Assembly: GCA_022842935.1 (NCBI GenBank)
Contig: JALHOP010000008.1
Span: 1 to 64,000, forward strand
Reading direction: 5' to 3'
Origin: Myxococcota bacterium
GTDB lineage: Bacteria > Myxococcota > XYA12-FULL-58-9 > JALHOP01
Length of the DNA: 64,000 bases
Numbering within the stretch: the stretch's first letter is position 1; each line of letters starts with the position of its first letter. Under the pieces are notes generated by a model. It saw only the letters and a program-made list of their open reading frames with translations, had not been told where the DNA came from and searched no databases. Made by a program: the position numbers and the translations under genes. Positions 35,025 to 43,396 of the stretch are shown piece after piece.

Positions 35025-35453
35025 TCAGCTTTCGCGAGACTCGATCTGCTTGCGCAGCTTGTCCTCATTGGCGCGAAGCTCTGGCGTGTATTCAGCGCCG
35101 AAGTCCGACGCCTCGAAAAGCGGTCGAAGCTCGAGCTGCCCCATGGCGCCCGTCGGATTCGGGCAGCGCTTGCCCCACTCGATGGCCTCTTCGAGCGACT
35201 TCACCTGCCAGATCCAGAAGCCAGCGATCAGCTCTTTGCTCTCGGCGAAGGGACCGTCGACGACGACGCGCTTGTCACCGTTGAACTGAATGCGCGCCGC
35301 CCGCTTCGTGGGATGCAGGCCGTCGCCCGCCAGCATGATGCCGGCCTTCACCAGCTCTTCGTTGTACTTGCCCATCGCCGCCAGCTCGTCGGTGGTGGGC
35401 ATGACGCCAGCTTCGGTTGCCTTGGTTGCGTTGACGATGACCATGACGCGCAT
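35025..35453 (-). CDS. YCII-related (DGPF) protein, partner of the ECF sigma factor
   Basis: The 142-residue protein has the DGPF/YCII pattern: RVMVIVNATKATEAGVMPTT, LVKAGIMLAGDGLHPTK, VVDGPFAESKELIAGFWIWQ and WGKRCPNP. ATG 35453 follows GAGG by about seven bases; the longer open frame from 35576 lacks support. DGPF proteins are the genomic partners of ECF42 sigma factors and have a ferredoxin-like dimeric fold, possibly binding a small ligand. Confidence 0.88.
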   Translation of the reverse strand: MRVMVIVNATKATEAGVMPTTDELAAMGKYNEELVKAGIMLAGDGLHPTKRAARIQFNGDKRVVVDGPFAESKELIAGFWIWQVKSLEEAIEWGKRCPNPTGAMGQLELRPLFEASDFGAEYTPELRANEDKLRKQIESRES

Positions 35454-35544
35454 TTCGGTTGTCCTCTTTGTTGGAGCCGAACCTCGACTCACGGGGATGT
35501 CGATCGAGACGGGCTGCGATCGACACAAGCCATCGATTTTTTTC

Positions 35545-35922
35545 TCAAGGGGCTTTGAGGGTTTCCAAATAGCCAATGACGGCGGCGCGTTGGGCTGGGT
35601 CCCGCAGGCCGGTGACCATCATGCTGCCGGGGACCTTGCCCATGGGGTTCGCTAGAAACGCGTCGAGTGTCGCGACGTCCCAGGTGAGCCCGCTCTCGCG
35701 CAGTGCCTTGGTATAGGCAAATCCCGCTGAGCTCGCCGCTGCCCTGCCAACCACTCCCTTCAGCGAAGGGCCAGTCGAGCGGCTGCCGTCGACGGTGTGG
35801 CAAAGCGCGCATTGTTGCTGAAACACGGCTTTCCCGGGGTGCGGGGCATCGGCGACTTGCGTGTCAGAGTTGCAGGCAGCAAAGGCCATGAAGGCAAAGA
35901 TAGGCAAAGCTCTCATCATCAC
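35545..35922 (-). CDS. Class I cytochrome c lipoprotein
   Basis: The 125-residue product has a lipoprotein signal (FAFMAFAAC), one heme motif CALCH near residue 38, TGPSLKGVVGR and a distal methionine in PGSMM, typical of a small high-potential cytochrome c. It is the first gene before the DGPF/sigma pair on the same strand but 91 bp away, so it is probably separately expressed. Role: an envelope electron carrier, partner unknown. Confidence 0.85.
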   Translation of the reverse strand: MMMRALPIFAFMAFAACNSDTQVADAPHPGKAVFQQQCALCHTVDGSRSTGPSLKGVVGRAAASSAGFAYTKALRESGLTWDVATLDAFLANPMGKVPGSMMVTGLRDPAQRAAVIGYLETLKAP

Positions 35923-36000
35923 TGCACGTGCCTACCAAACATGGGCAAGCCTCTGCCATGGGTTGCGCCCCGCCGCCGTGAACGTTAGCTGTGGAGACGC

Positions 36001-37056
36001 ATGGAGTCCGTCGCGCGTTCACCCCTTTGGCTGGTCGCCGAAGAGCCGCTCATCGAGGAGCTGGTGCTCGCGCTCGACGCATCGCGCAAACGCATCATGG
36101 ACGAGCCACAGACGGAGCACTCTCTGCTCTTCTCGCGCGCCAAGCTCGAGTCGTGCCGCAACGCTTTCGCGGCCATGATCCGCCGCGGCGAGGCCAAGCT
36201 GCACAAGATCTGCGAGCTCCTGGGCGAGCGTTTCCTAGGCGAGACCTTCGACATGGACAGCATCGTGGTTGGCGAGGTGCCCAGCACACGTGAGCGTTTC
36301 ACCTTGAGCCACCGCATCAACGCCGCAGATTTGTACTCGCACACCGACCTCGATCTCGGCACTCGGCAGCTCCAGCGTTTCCGCGTGCACGACGGCACGC
36401 GCTTTCAAGCACCGGTGCTCGTGGCCAACGTCGTCGAGTATCAGCCGCGCAGCATGGGTCGCTTCTCGGTTCACAAGCTGGTGTCGCGCATCAAGGCGGA
36501 AGAAGAGATCTGGAATAAAGTCGTCGATGAGATCTTCGGGCTCGACACCCTCGTCAACCGCGACAAGCAGCTCCGTGAGCTGTCACGCTTCGTCAAAGAC
36601 GTCTTCGGCATCAAGTTCGTCGTCGACGAAGCGGCAGATGTCTTGCGGCTGCAGGAGTCCCTCGCGACCTTGCGCTTCGATGACGCAGAGCTCAGCCGCT
36701 ACGAGGTCCCAGCCAGCCCCGCCACCCACCGACTCGACCTCGTTGAGGTCAAAAGCTACATGGAAGACGACAAGAAACGCAGCGGCTGGGGTGCCGTGAA
36801 GAGCGTCGCCTCCTGGTGGGAGAAGCTCTTCGAGATCCAGATTCTGACCCTCGCGACTCACCACAACGAGCGCGAGCACCTGACTCGCGAAAGCCACACC
36901 GGTCACAAAAGCCGCCGCGAGAGCGTCCGCGACGCCGTTGCCGAGCGCATCCCGCTCTTCGGGTTTTACCGCGACCTCTTGCGCTGGTTGTTCATCGCGC
37001 AGCCCGACGAGCCGGCGCCCTCTTTTCCTAAGGTCTCTATCGTCGTGGATGCTTAG
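36001..37056 (+). CDS. Divergent RelA/SpoT-like protein
   Basis: The 351-residue protein is unannotated by eye at first, but its middle (about residues 155-305) follows the RelA/SpoT synthetase pattern. HKLVSRIKAEEEIWNKVVDE resembles the RxKS...K loop, ELSRFVKDVFGIKFVVDEA resembles the DLxGIRI strand with its Asp, and SGWGAVKSVASWWEKLFEIQ ILT resembles NGYqSLH...EIQIRT with the Glu. The usual stacking Tyr is replaced by Trp. The N-terminal 120 residues are helical and unknown; the last 40 (GFYRDLLRWLFIAQP) look amphipathic. A nucleotide-alarmone or NTase-type role is inference. Confidence 0.5.
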   Translation: MESVARSPLWLVAEEPLIEELVLALDASRKRIMDEPQTEHSLLFSRAKLESCRNAFAAMIRRGEAKLHKICELLGERFLGETFDMDSIVVGEVPSTRERFTLSHRINAADLYSHTDLDLGTRQLQRFRVHDGTRFQAPVLVANVVEYQPRSMGRFSVHKLVSRIKAEEEIWNKVVDEIFGLDTLVNRDKQLRELSRFVKDVFGIKFVVDEAADVLRLQESLATLRFDDAELSRYEVPASPATHRLDLVEVKSYMEDDKKRSGWGAVKSVASWWEKLFEIQILTLATHHNEREHLTRESHTGHKSRRESVRDAVAERIPLFGFYRDLLRWLFIAQPDEPAPSFPKVSIVVDA

Positions 37057-37093
37057 ACTGTAGACACGTTTGAAAATACGCCAGGAGAGACCG

Positions 37094-37696
37094 ATGAACC
37101 CAACGAAGAACGATATGAGCCGTGATCTGCGCGGCAAGATGGTGAAGCTCTTGAACGACCGTTTGGTCGACACCATCGATGTGTTCAATCAGCTCAAGCA
37201 GGCGCATTGGAACGTCAAGGGCCCGAGCTTCATCGCCATTCATGAGCTCTTCGACCAGATCGCCGAGCACGCCGAAGAATGGAGCGACGACATAGCCGAA
37301 CGCGCCGTCCAAATGGGCGGCGTCGTCGACGGTACGTCGCAGAACGTGGCGCAGCGCAGCACCCTCGAGCCCTACGACGTCACCATCACCGATGGTCTGG
37401 CCCACATCGACGCCATTGCTGCGGCGCTTGCCCGCTACGGGCAGCAAATCCGCCGCGCTATCGACGCAGCCGACAAGGCCGGAGATGCCGGGACGGCCGA
37501 TCTCTTCACGCAGGTGAGCCGAGCAGTCGACAAAGATCTCTGGTTCGTCGAAGCGCACCTCCAGAACGCAGAGCCGGACACCGCCCACGCGAGCGACAAG
37601 AGCAGCAACAACGGCAAGCACCCGGCCGCGAGCAAAGTCAGCGCGAAGCAGGCGGCGTCTGCAAGCCGCGCAAAGAATAGGCACGCGCTGTCGTAA
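37094..37696 (+). CDS. dps: Dps family DNA-binding ferritin
   Basis: The 200-residue protein has the Dps core: AHWNVKGPSFIAIHELFDQI and the following EHAEEWSDDIAERAVQMGG, carrying the His, Asp and Glu ferroxidase ligands shared between subunits. It forms a dodecamer that oxidises and stores iron and protects DNA. The C-terminal tail (about residue 165 onward) is rich in Lys/Ser/Ala (ASKVSAKQAASASRAKNRHA), as in tails that bind DNA. GGAGAG precedes ATG 37094. The last 59 bases overlap the end of the convergent glycerate kinase gene. Confidence 0.9.
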   Translation: MNPTKNDMSRDLRGKMVKLLNDRLVDTIDVFNQLKQAHWNVKGPSFIAIHELFDQIAEHAEEWSDDIAERAVQMGGVVDGTSQNVAQRSTLEPYDVTITDGLAHIDAIAAALARYGQQIRRAIDAADKAGDAGTADLFTQVSRAVDKDLWFVEAHLQNAEPDTAHASDKSSNNGKHPAASKVSAKQAASASRAKNRHALS

Positions 37697-38738
37697 CCAG
37701 TTGGTGGTAGGCCTCGTCGCGGCTCATGGGCTCGCGGCTCCCCGTCGTCACGACGTCCGTGAAAGCGGTGCGCCAGATCTCGGGCGCAAGGCTCGACGAG
37801 CCGGTCATCACGACAACCGGCCGTCCGGCTGCCCTCGCCCGCCTCGCCAGCTCCCAAGTGCCCTTACCCTGCGTCGATTGAGCGTCGAGCCGTCCCTCGG
37901 CGGTGATGACGATGCTGCAGCTCTCGAGCGCTTGTGTGAGGCCGACCGCTTCAGCGACTGCATCGAAGCCCGAGCGCGCCTTGGCGCCGCACAAGACGCG
38001 CAGCCCCCAGCCGAGACCACCGCCCGCGCCGTCGCTTGGAACGCCCGGAGCTATGGCGCGGGTGAGTCGCTCGGCTTCGTGCTCGAGGCTGACCATCTCG
38101 GCCGCGCCAAGCCCCTTCTGTCCGCCATAACGATACACGAATCCATCTGGCCCTAGGAGCGGCGCTTGGACGTCACACCAGGTCGCCAAGCGCACACCGA
38201 TGAGCGCGTCTGTGACGGCCTCGCGGTGCATGACACAGATGCGTGCGAAGTCGCGGGGCACTGGCAGGACCTCACGGCCGCCGGCATCCAAGCAACGCGC
38301 CCCGAGCGCCGTGGCGCAACCAAGCCCGAGGTCGACCGTTGCGGTTCCCCCAATGCCGACAGCGACTTCACGCGCACCGCGCTCGAGCGCGGCCGCGATG
38401 AGCTCCCCAACGCCGCGGCTCGTGTAGTCGAGCGCCCTTCGTCCGGGAAAGCGCGTCATGCCGATCGCTTCAGCCGACTCGATGATGGCGAGGCCTCCGT
38501 CGACGAGCCAGCGCGCCGAGGTTTGCGAGCCATCGGCGCCGGTGACCTTCGTGGTCTCCACGCGTGCTGCGCGCGCGCGAGTGAGCGCGGCCAACGTGCC
38601 GGGACCACCGTCGGCAAGTGGTAAGAGCTCGATGGCAGCGCTCTGGTTGGCGGCGCGAAGCCCCTCAGCGATCGCCTGCGCCGCTTCGCTGGCGTCGAGG
38701 GTCCCCTTGAGCTCGAGCGGTGCCACCAAAACGCGCAT
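37638..38738 (-). CDS. Glycerate kinase
   Basis: The 366-residue protein matches the GarK/GlxK family: VLVAPLELKGTLDASEAAQA, LPLADGGPGTLAAL, GVGELIAAALERGAREVAVG IGGTATVDLG, and GGGLGWGLRVL, ITAEGRLDAQSTQGKG. The reaction is phosphorylation of D-glycerate to 2- or 3-phosphoglycerate. The catalytic lysine position (EL.GT/L) and the D-rich motifs are kept. Its 3' end overlaps dps by 59 bp. No glyoxylate genes are adjacent. Confidence 0.85.
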   Translation of the reverse strand: MRVLVAPLELKGTLDASEAAQAIAEGLRAANQSAAIELLPLADGGPGTLAALTRARAARVETTKVTGADGSQTSARWLVDGGLAIIESAEAIGMTRFPGRRALDYTSRGVGELIAAALERGAREVAVGIGGTATVDLGLGCATALGARCLDAGGREVLPVPRDFARICVMHREAVTDALIGVRLATWCDVQAPLLGPDGFVYRYGGQKGLGAAEMVSLEHEAERLTRAIAPGVPSDGAGGGLGWGLRVLCGAKARSGFDAVAEAVGLTQALESCSIVITAEGRLDAQSTQGKGTWELARRARAAGRPVVVMTGSSSLAPEIWRTAFTDVVTTGSREPMSRDEAYHQLVTTARAYSLRGLQTPPASR

Positions 38739-38796
38739 GATGTCGGTGCAGTATGCAGTCGCTTGGCGCTCCCGTCATCTGCTATGCACGCGGTCT

Positions 38797-39552
38797 ATGA
38801 AGTCCTCGTGCGTGCTTCTCTTGTCGCTGGTCGCCGCCTGCGCTCATCCCGCGCCGGCGACTCCGGACGCAGCGGCAGCCAGCTACACGGCGATGGTTGC
38901 CGAGAGCGATCGCGCGGATGCCGACAAGGCCCTCGACGAGGGTCGGCGTCCTGTCCAGTTCTTGGAGTTCGCGCGCGTTCAGCCGGGCATGAGAGTCGCA
39001 GAGCTCGCAGCCGGCAGCGGCTACACCACGGAGCTCTTGGCCCGCGCTGTCGCGCCGACCGGCAAGGTGTACGCGCAGAACCCGGAGCTGTTCGTCAAAT
39101 TCGTCGGGGAAAGCTGGCCACAACGTCTCGCACGCCCGGTCAACCAGAACGTCGTCCGCGTCGACCGCGAGATGGAGTCACCAATGCCGCCCGAGGCCAA
39201 GGACCTCGACGTCGTGATCGCGAACCTGGTCTACCACGACTTCGTTTGGATGGGTGTCGACCGAACGACGATGAACCGCGCGGTCTTCGCAAGCCTCAAG
39301 CAGGGCGGCACGTTCCTCGTGATTGACCACTCCGCTGCCAAGGGTCACGGGGTCGACGATGTGAAGACGCTGCACCGCATCGAAGACGAGACCATCATCG
39401 CCGAGCTCACTCAGGCAGGGTTCAAGCTCGAGAATCGTGGTGAGTTCCTTCGCAATCCCGAAGACATCCGCGATTGGAGCACGTCACCGAGTGCCGCGGG
39501 CGAGAAGCGGGGACGCAGCGACCGCTTTGCGCTGCGCTTCACGCGCCCCTAG
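38797..39552 (+). CDS. Lipoprotein with SAM-dependent methyltransferase fold
   Basis: The 251-residue protein starts with a lipoprotein signal (VLLLSLVAAC, Cys 15) and then has a class I methyltransferase fold: VQPGMRVAELAAGSGYTTEL (motif I), GKVYAQNPE, LDVVIANLVYHD (motif IV-like) and LKQGGTFLVIDHSAAKGHG. Exported methyltransferase-fold proteins of this type are known in proteobacteria, yet SAM is not expected outside the cytoplasm, so the function is unclear. ATG 38797 gives the shortest sensible signal peptide. The neighbouring kinase gene is divergent by 58 bp. Confidence 0.75.
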   Translation: MKSSCVLLLSLVAACAHPAPATPDAAAASYTAMVAESDRADADKALDEGRRPVQFLEFARVQPGMRVAELAAGSGYTTELLARAVAPTGKVYAQNPELFVKFVGESWPQRLARPVNQNVVRVDREMESPMPPEAKDLDVVIANLVYHDFVWMGVDRTTMNRAVFASLKQGGTFLVIDHSAAKGHGVDDVKTLHRIEDETIIAELTQAGFKLENRGEFLRNPEDIRDWSTSPSAAGEKRGRSDRFALRFTRP

Positions 39553-39559
39553 TCGCACC

Positions 39560-39844
39560 ATGGCACGCATCGACGACATCCGGCGCGAGCGCGACGAGCT
39601 CGACAGCAAGCTGCAAGGGTTGGCTGGCGAGCAAAGGCGCGTGTTGTGGGGCAGCGTACTGGGCATCGCCGCGATCCCTGTCGGCTTGGTTTGGGGCGGA
39701 CTCGCCGCGCTGGCCGCCCTGGGCCTGACCCTCGGCGTCGTAGGCGTCGCGCTCTACATCATCCACGGGCACCGCTACGAATACGAAACACGTCTGAAGA
39801 TCATCGACGAGGAGCTGAAAAAACCAGGCCACGCGGGCAGTTGA
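39560..39844 (+). CDS. Small membrane protein with coiled-coil ends
   Basis: A 94-residue protein: an N-terminal charged coiled coil (RIDDIRRERDELDSKLQGLA), two hydrophobic helices (VLGIAAIPVGLVWGGLAAL and LGLTLGVVGVALYIIHG), and a C-terminal charged helix. It begins 7 bp after the methyltransferase-fold lipoprotein and likely shares its transcript. No family recognised. Confidence 0.6.
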   Translation: MARIDDIRRERDELDSKLQGLAGEQRRVLWGSVLGIAAIPVGLVWGGLAALAALGLTLGVVGVALYIIHGHRYEYETRLKIIDEELKKPGHAGS

Positions 39845-39886
39845 GTACCCCGCAACCGGCTTCGGGCAGCGACCGATAAGTCATCC

Positions 39887-41863
39887 ATGACGTGGGCGCT
39901 CGGAGGCGGCTCTTTTGGCCGTCGTTTCGCCTTTCTGGCCGCTGTAGCCGCATGCGCTCATCCGGGCTGCGGAGGCACCTCCGTCGACCCTCTGCAACGC
40001 GGCGGGGGCGATAGCCGCGCGCAGGGGGACGGTGACGGGGATGCCGACGCGAGCAACCAGCTCCTCGACGCCCCGGAAAAGACGCACAGCTCGGGCGGCA
40101 CGTCGTGGACCGTCCTCGTGTACATGGTTGCCGACAACGACCTCGAGCCCTTTGCCCTCCTCGACCTCGCGGAGATGATGCAGGTGGGGCGCAACGACGA
40201 CTTCACCATCGTCCTGCAGATCGACCGCGCCATCGGCTTCACCGACGCCCCCATTGGCATGATGCCGAATTGGACGGGCACCCTGCGTGTGCGGGTCGAC
40301 AGCGGCAAGCTCATCGAGCTCGACGACCTCGGCGAGAAGAACATGGGCGACCCCATGGTGCTTGCGGATTTTCTGACCTGGGGCATCGACACATTCCCCG
40401 CAGACAAGATCGCCCTCGTGTTCTGGGACCATGGAAGCGCCTGGCCAGGCTTCGGCGCCGACGCGTCTGCGGCGTACGACGGCCTGACGATGGCAGAGCT
40501 CGCGACCGGCATGGCTGCCGGTCTCGCGGGCGCGCAGCGCGAACGTATTGCCCTCGTCGGCTTCGATGCGTGTCTAATGGGCTCGCTCGAGACCGCGCTG
40601 GTCATGCGCGACTACGCCGAATACATGCTCGCCTCCCAGGAGCTCGAGCCCGGTCACGGTTGGGACTACGCGTCGTTTGCGTCAGCGCTCGACGACCCGA
40701 CGATCGACCCTGTCGAGCTCTCGCAAGATGTGATGCAGGGCTTTCGAGCTCAGGCCATTCTCGAGAACACAAGCGCCAACATCACGCTGTCCTTGGTCGA
40801 CCTCTACAACCTCAAAGCCGTCGAGCGCGCCTTGAACGCGATGACGCGCGTCTTCGACCCCCAGATCGCAAGTCTCGTGACTCTCTTTGGACGTGCCCGC
40901 GCCGGGGCCCTCGAGTTCGGCAGACAGGCATCCGAAGCCGATTCAGCCCTGATGGTCGACCTCGCTGGTGCTGCCTCCACGATAGCGGACGCGGGTGGCC
41001 CCATCGCGGTCGCGGCAGACGCGCTGATCGACGCCGTGGATGCCGCCGTTCTCAACCGCACGAGTGGGAGCGCGACCGCGAGCGCTACGGGCATTTCCGT
41101 CTATTGGCCTCCCTACCGCACTTTGTATGACGAAGCCTACGATCGCGTCCCTGCCATCGGCGTATGGCGTGACCTTTTGACCGTCGTTCAAGACGCCAGC
41201 ACGAGCAACAGCAACGCGCCGAGGTTTAGCAGCCAGAGCGCCACGATGAGCTCGGCCGGCGCAGGCGTACGTCTCACCGCAAATCTCGTGAGCGGAACGC
41301 AAGCCAGCGTTGTCGCCGAAGGCATGTACTACGGGCTGAAGCTCGACGACCAATACATCGTCCTCGGCGACACCTTCGGGAGCCTCGCGGGCGTGACCGT
41401 TTCAGCGGACTGGGACGCCACCGCGCTCGTCGTGCGTCAAGGTGGTTTGGCCGAGTATACGTATTTCAGCTACCAACCCGGCACCAACGGGACGTTCGTC
41501 GCCACCATTCCGTTCGGCTACGCGGCGAACGCCTCTCAGCAAAATCTCGATACCGCGCTACTTGTCATCGTCTACGACGCTGGTGGCAATGTGCAGCAGC
41601 AAACATTCTATCTTTCGACGGCGGCCGGGTACGGGCAGCTGACGCCAGCCCCCGGCTCACAGCTGTTTGCGGTGTTCGCCGAACGCGACGGGGACGCCAT
41701 GATATGGGCGGCGAACGACACCATTTTCAATGCGGCCCAGGACTTCTCGCTCGAGCTCGAGCCACTCTCGACGTCGCCCGCAAACACCACCGCCTTCGGC
41801 CTGCTCTACGCGCAAGACTATGCGGGACAAGAAGCGAAATGTGTTTGGGAAGGTGAGCTCTAG
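39887..41863 (+). CDS. Clostripain-family (C11) cysteine protease, exported
   Basis: The 658-residue protein has a lipoprotein-like or signal leader ([15 protein letters not shown]), a low-complexity D/G linker, then a C11 domain from about residue 73: [31 protein letters not shown] (His182) and [15 protein letters not shown] (Cys229), the His-Cys dyad. The next segment [19 protein letters not shown] is also typical. C11 enzymes cleave after Arg/Lys and are calcium-dependent. The C-terminal half (about 440-658) is beta-rich with no match. Located between a membrane protein gene and a convergent gene, overlapping by 4 bp. Confidence 0.85.
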   Translation: MTWALGGGSFGRRFAFLAAVAACAHPGCGGTSVDPLQRGGGDSRAQGDGDGDADASNQLLDAPEKTHSSGGTSWTVLVYMVADNDLEPFALLDLAEMMQVGRNDDFTIVLQIDRAIGFTDAPIGMMPNWTGTLRVRVDSGKLIELDDLGEKNMGDPMVLADFLTWGIDTFPADKIALVFWDHGSAWPGFGADASAAYDGLTMAELATGMAAGLAGAQRERIALVGFDACLMGSLETALVMRDYAEYMLASQELEPGHGWDYASFASALDDPTIDPVELSQDVMQGFRAQAILENTSANITLSLVDLYNLKAVERALNAMTRVFDPQIASLVTLFGRARAGALEFGRQASEADSALMVDLAGAASTIADAGGPIAVAADALIDAVDAAVLNRTSGSATASATGISVYWPPYRTLYDEAYDRVPAIGVWRDLLTVVQDASTSNSNAPRFSSQSATMSSAGAGVRLTANLVSGTQASVVAEGMYYGLKLDDQYIVLGDTFGSLAGVTVSADWDATALVVRQGGLAEYTYFSYQPGTNGTFVATIPFGYAANASQQNLDTALLVIVYDAGGNVQQQTFYLSTAAGYGQLTPAPGSQLFAVFAERDGDAMIWAANDTIFNAAQDFSLELEPLSTSPANTTAFGLLYAQDYAGQEAKCVWEGEL

Positions 41864-42717
41864 CGGCAAACGAAGTCCGATGGATTCCTCGAGAGCACAC
41901 CGCTGGCTGCGACATTCTTCAACACTTGCGGGTGCACAGCCCCCGCGATGAGGGGATGCTCGATGTCGTAGGCTCCCGCGTAGACCAGGTCCTTGCCGCG
42001 CACGAATGGTGCGTCGACGAGACGAAAGTGGGGTCCGAGACGCGGAGGAAGAGTGGGCCCGAGGTTGAAAAGCTCGAGCTCGGGTTTGCTGATGTCCATC
42101 TCGGGACTGACCGCCCACCAGGCGCCATCTTTCTTGTACGCGATCATGGTGTGAACGACCGGCCGTGGCTCTTGGGCACGCTCGCCCGAACCGCCTCGCG
42201 GGCACATCGTGCCGTAGGCAGCGAAATCCATGAGCACGAAGAAACGCAGGTCGGCGCTCGGGTCGATGCGGTACGCGCGGTAGGCGACGGCTTTGGTGTA
42301 GTCGAAGCAGTTCAAGAACCACTGGGCTTCGTAGGCGGCGCGTCCGGTGCGAGCGAGCTGATTGCCCGGCAGGTCAGGCATCGCAGAAGTGACACGTGCC
42401 GCAAGCACCGCCTCGACGTACGGCGCGAGACCCCGAGGGGAGAGCACGACGCGCACGTCGACCCCGCGGTCGACGAGCGTCTTGCGAAGGGCCGCGAGCT
42501 CCTTCGCGCGCGCGGGCTGCGGCGTGAAGAGCGAGTGATAGGCGTAGGCATAAGCTTCACGCACCGCGAGCCGGTTCCCTGCGGTGCGCTCGCGGACCTC
42601 GGTAAGCGCGCGCAAGAGCGCGGGGGTAAGCTTTGCAGCGGAGGTGGCGCCAATGGGCACGGCGGCGAAAGCTTGTGCTTGCGGCGTCGTGGCCGAGCGA
42701 GCGTGCGATACGAACAT
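41860..42717 (-). CDS. Hypothetical protein, possible Cys/His/Asp catalytic core
   Basis: The 285-residue protein has no recognised family. Its C-terminal half contains WFLNCFDYTKAVAYRAYRID, then PVVHTMIAYKKDGAWWAVSP EMD, an order (Cys on a helix, His on a strand, acidic residue soon after) that resembles papain-like or protein-glutaminase folds. It has no signal peptide in the chosen start, though the region near the N terminus is Ala-rich. Its stop overlaps the convergent protease stop by 4 bp. Confidence 0.5.
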   Translation of the reverse strand: MFVSHARSATTPQAQAFAAVPIGATSAAKLTPALLRALTEVRERTAGNRLAVREAYAYAYHSLFTPQPARAKELAALRKTLVDRGVDVRVVLSPRGLAPYVEAVLAARVTSAMPDLPGNQLARTGRAAYEAQWFLNCFDYTKAVAYRAYRIDPSADLRFFVLMDFAAYGTMCPRGGSGERAQEPRPVVHTMIAYKKDGAWWAVSPEMDISKPELELFNLGPTLPPRLGPHFRLVDAPFVRGKDLVYAGAYDIEHPLIAGAVHPQVLKNVAASGVLSRNPSDFVCR

Positions 42718-42845
42718 GCCGGCTTATCGGCGACGCACGGTCGGGGTCGCCCTGTCAGAGTGGCAGCGCGTCGCCTAACGCTTCGGACCCGCAGTGCTCC
42801 GCGGAGCTCGGGCGCTTCGAGCCGATCGGAACAGCAACCTCGTGT

Positions 42846-43190
42846 CTAGCCGCGCGCCAATAGACCCGAGACAATCCACACCACCGCAAGCACGGCTGCG
42901 AGAATCGACCACCACTCCATCTTGATGAAAAACAAGCTGTGCGAGCGCCGGAGCCTGACGACCTCACCGTTCGCCGGATCGACGAGGTCGCGACCGGGGG
43001 CGCTGTTGAGCTTGCGGCCCACAACCCAGTTCAGCGCGGCGCCCCCAAGCAAGCCGAAACCTAGCGGGACTGTTCCTCCGGGCTGGCCGTTCAATGCCCG
43101 CATGAGAGCCTCGATGCCGAGAGTAACCGGAACCGTGCCGAGAATGAAAATGAGCGGGGTCAAGATACCCCAGCCACTCCAAATGATCAT
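42846..43190 (-). CDS. Small three-helix membrane protein
   Basis: A 114-residue product from ATG 43190 (GGAG about eight bases upstream; the longer frame to 43259 is unsupported). Helices: WGILTPLIFILGTVPVTLGI, VPLGFGLLGGAALNWVVG and WWSILAAVLAVVWIVSGLL, with a short polar loop between the second and third. No family recognised; similar small hypothetical membrane proteins are common in many bacteria. Confidence 0.6.
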   Translation of the reverse strand: MIIWSGWGILTPLIFILGTVPVTLGIEALMRALNGQPGGTVPLGFGLLGGAALNWVVGRKLNSAPGRDLVDPANGEVVRLRRSHSLFFIKMEWWSILAAVLAVVWIVSGLLARG

Positions 43191-43396
43191 GGTGACGCTC
43201 CACGCGCTGCGCGAATCGAAATTGCACGGCATGGTTGGCTGGGACAAGGCCGAACGCACGACAAGACGACGCGCTGACCTGCCGCCCGGGCATGACCCAC
43301 GCGCGCGTGCATCGAGGCGGGTCCGCGACCCAAGCTCTCGACGCCATCGGACCTGACGACTGGCTCTACTCGCTGAGCCGCCCCGACAGGTAAGCT

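Noticed and set aside
35527-35560. A CTCAAG...CTTTGAG stem beside a run of seven T near the cytochrome gene end
   Set aside because: For the minus-strand gene the run reads as A after the stem, so it is not a rho-independent terminator; the plus-strand T run precedes the stem.
43292-43393. A 33-residue open frame ending ALDAIGPDDWLYSLSRPDR on the plus strand
   Set aside because: Protein-like tail, but too short, with no good ribosome site or recognised homologue; left as a possible fragment.
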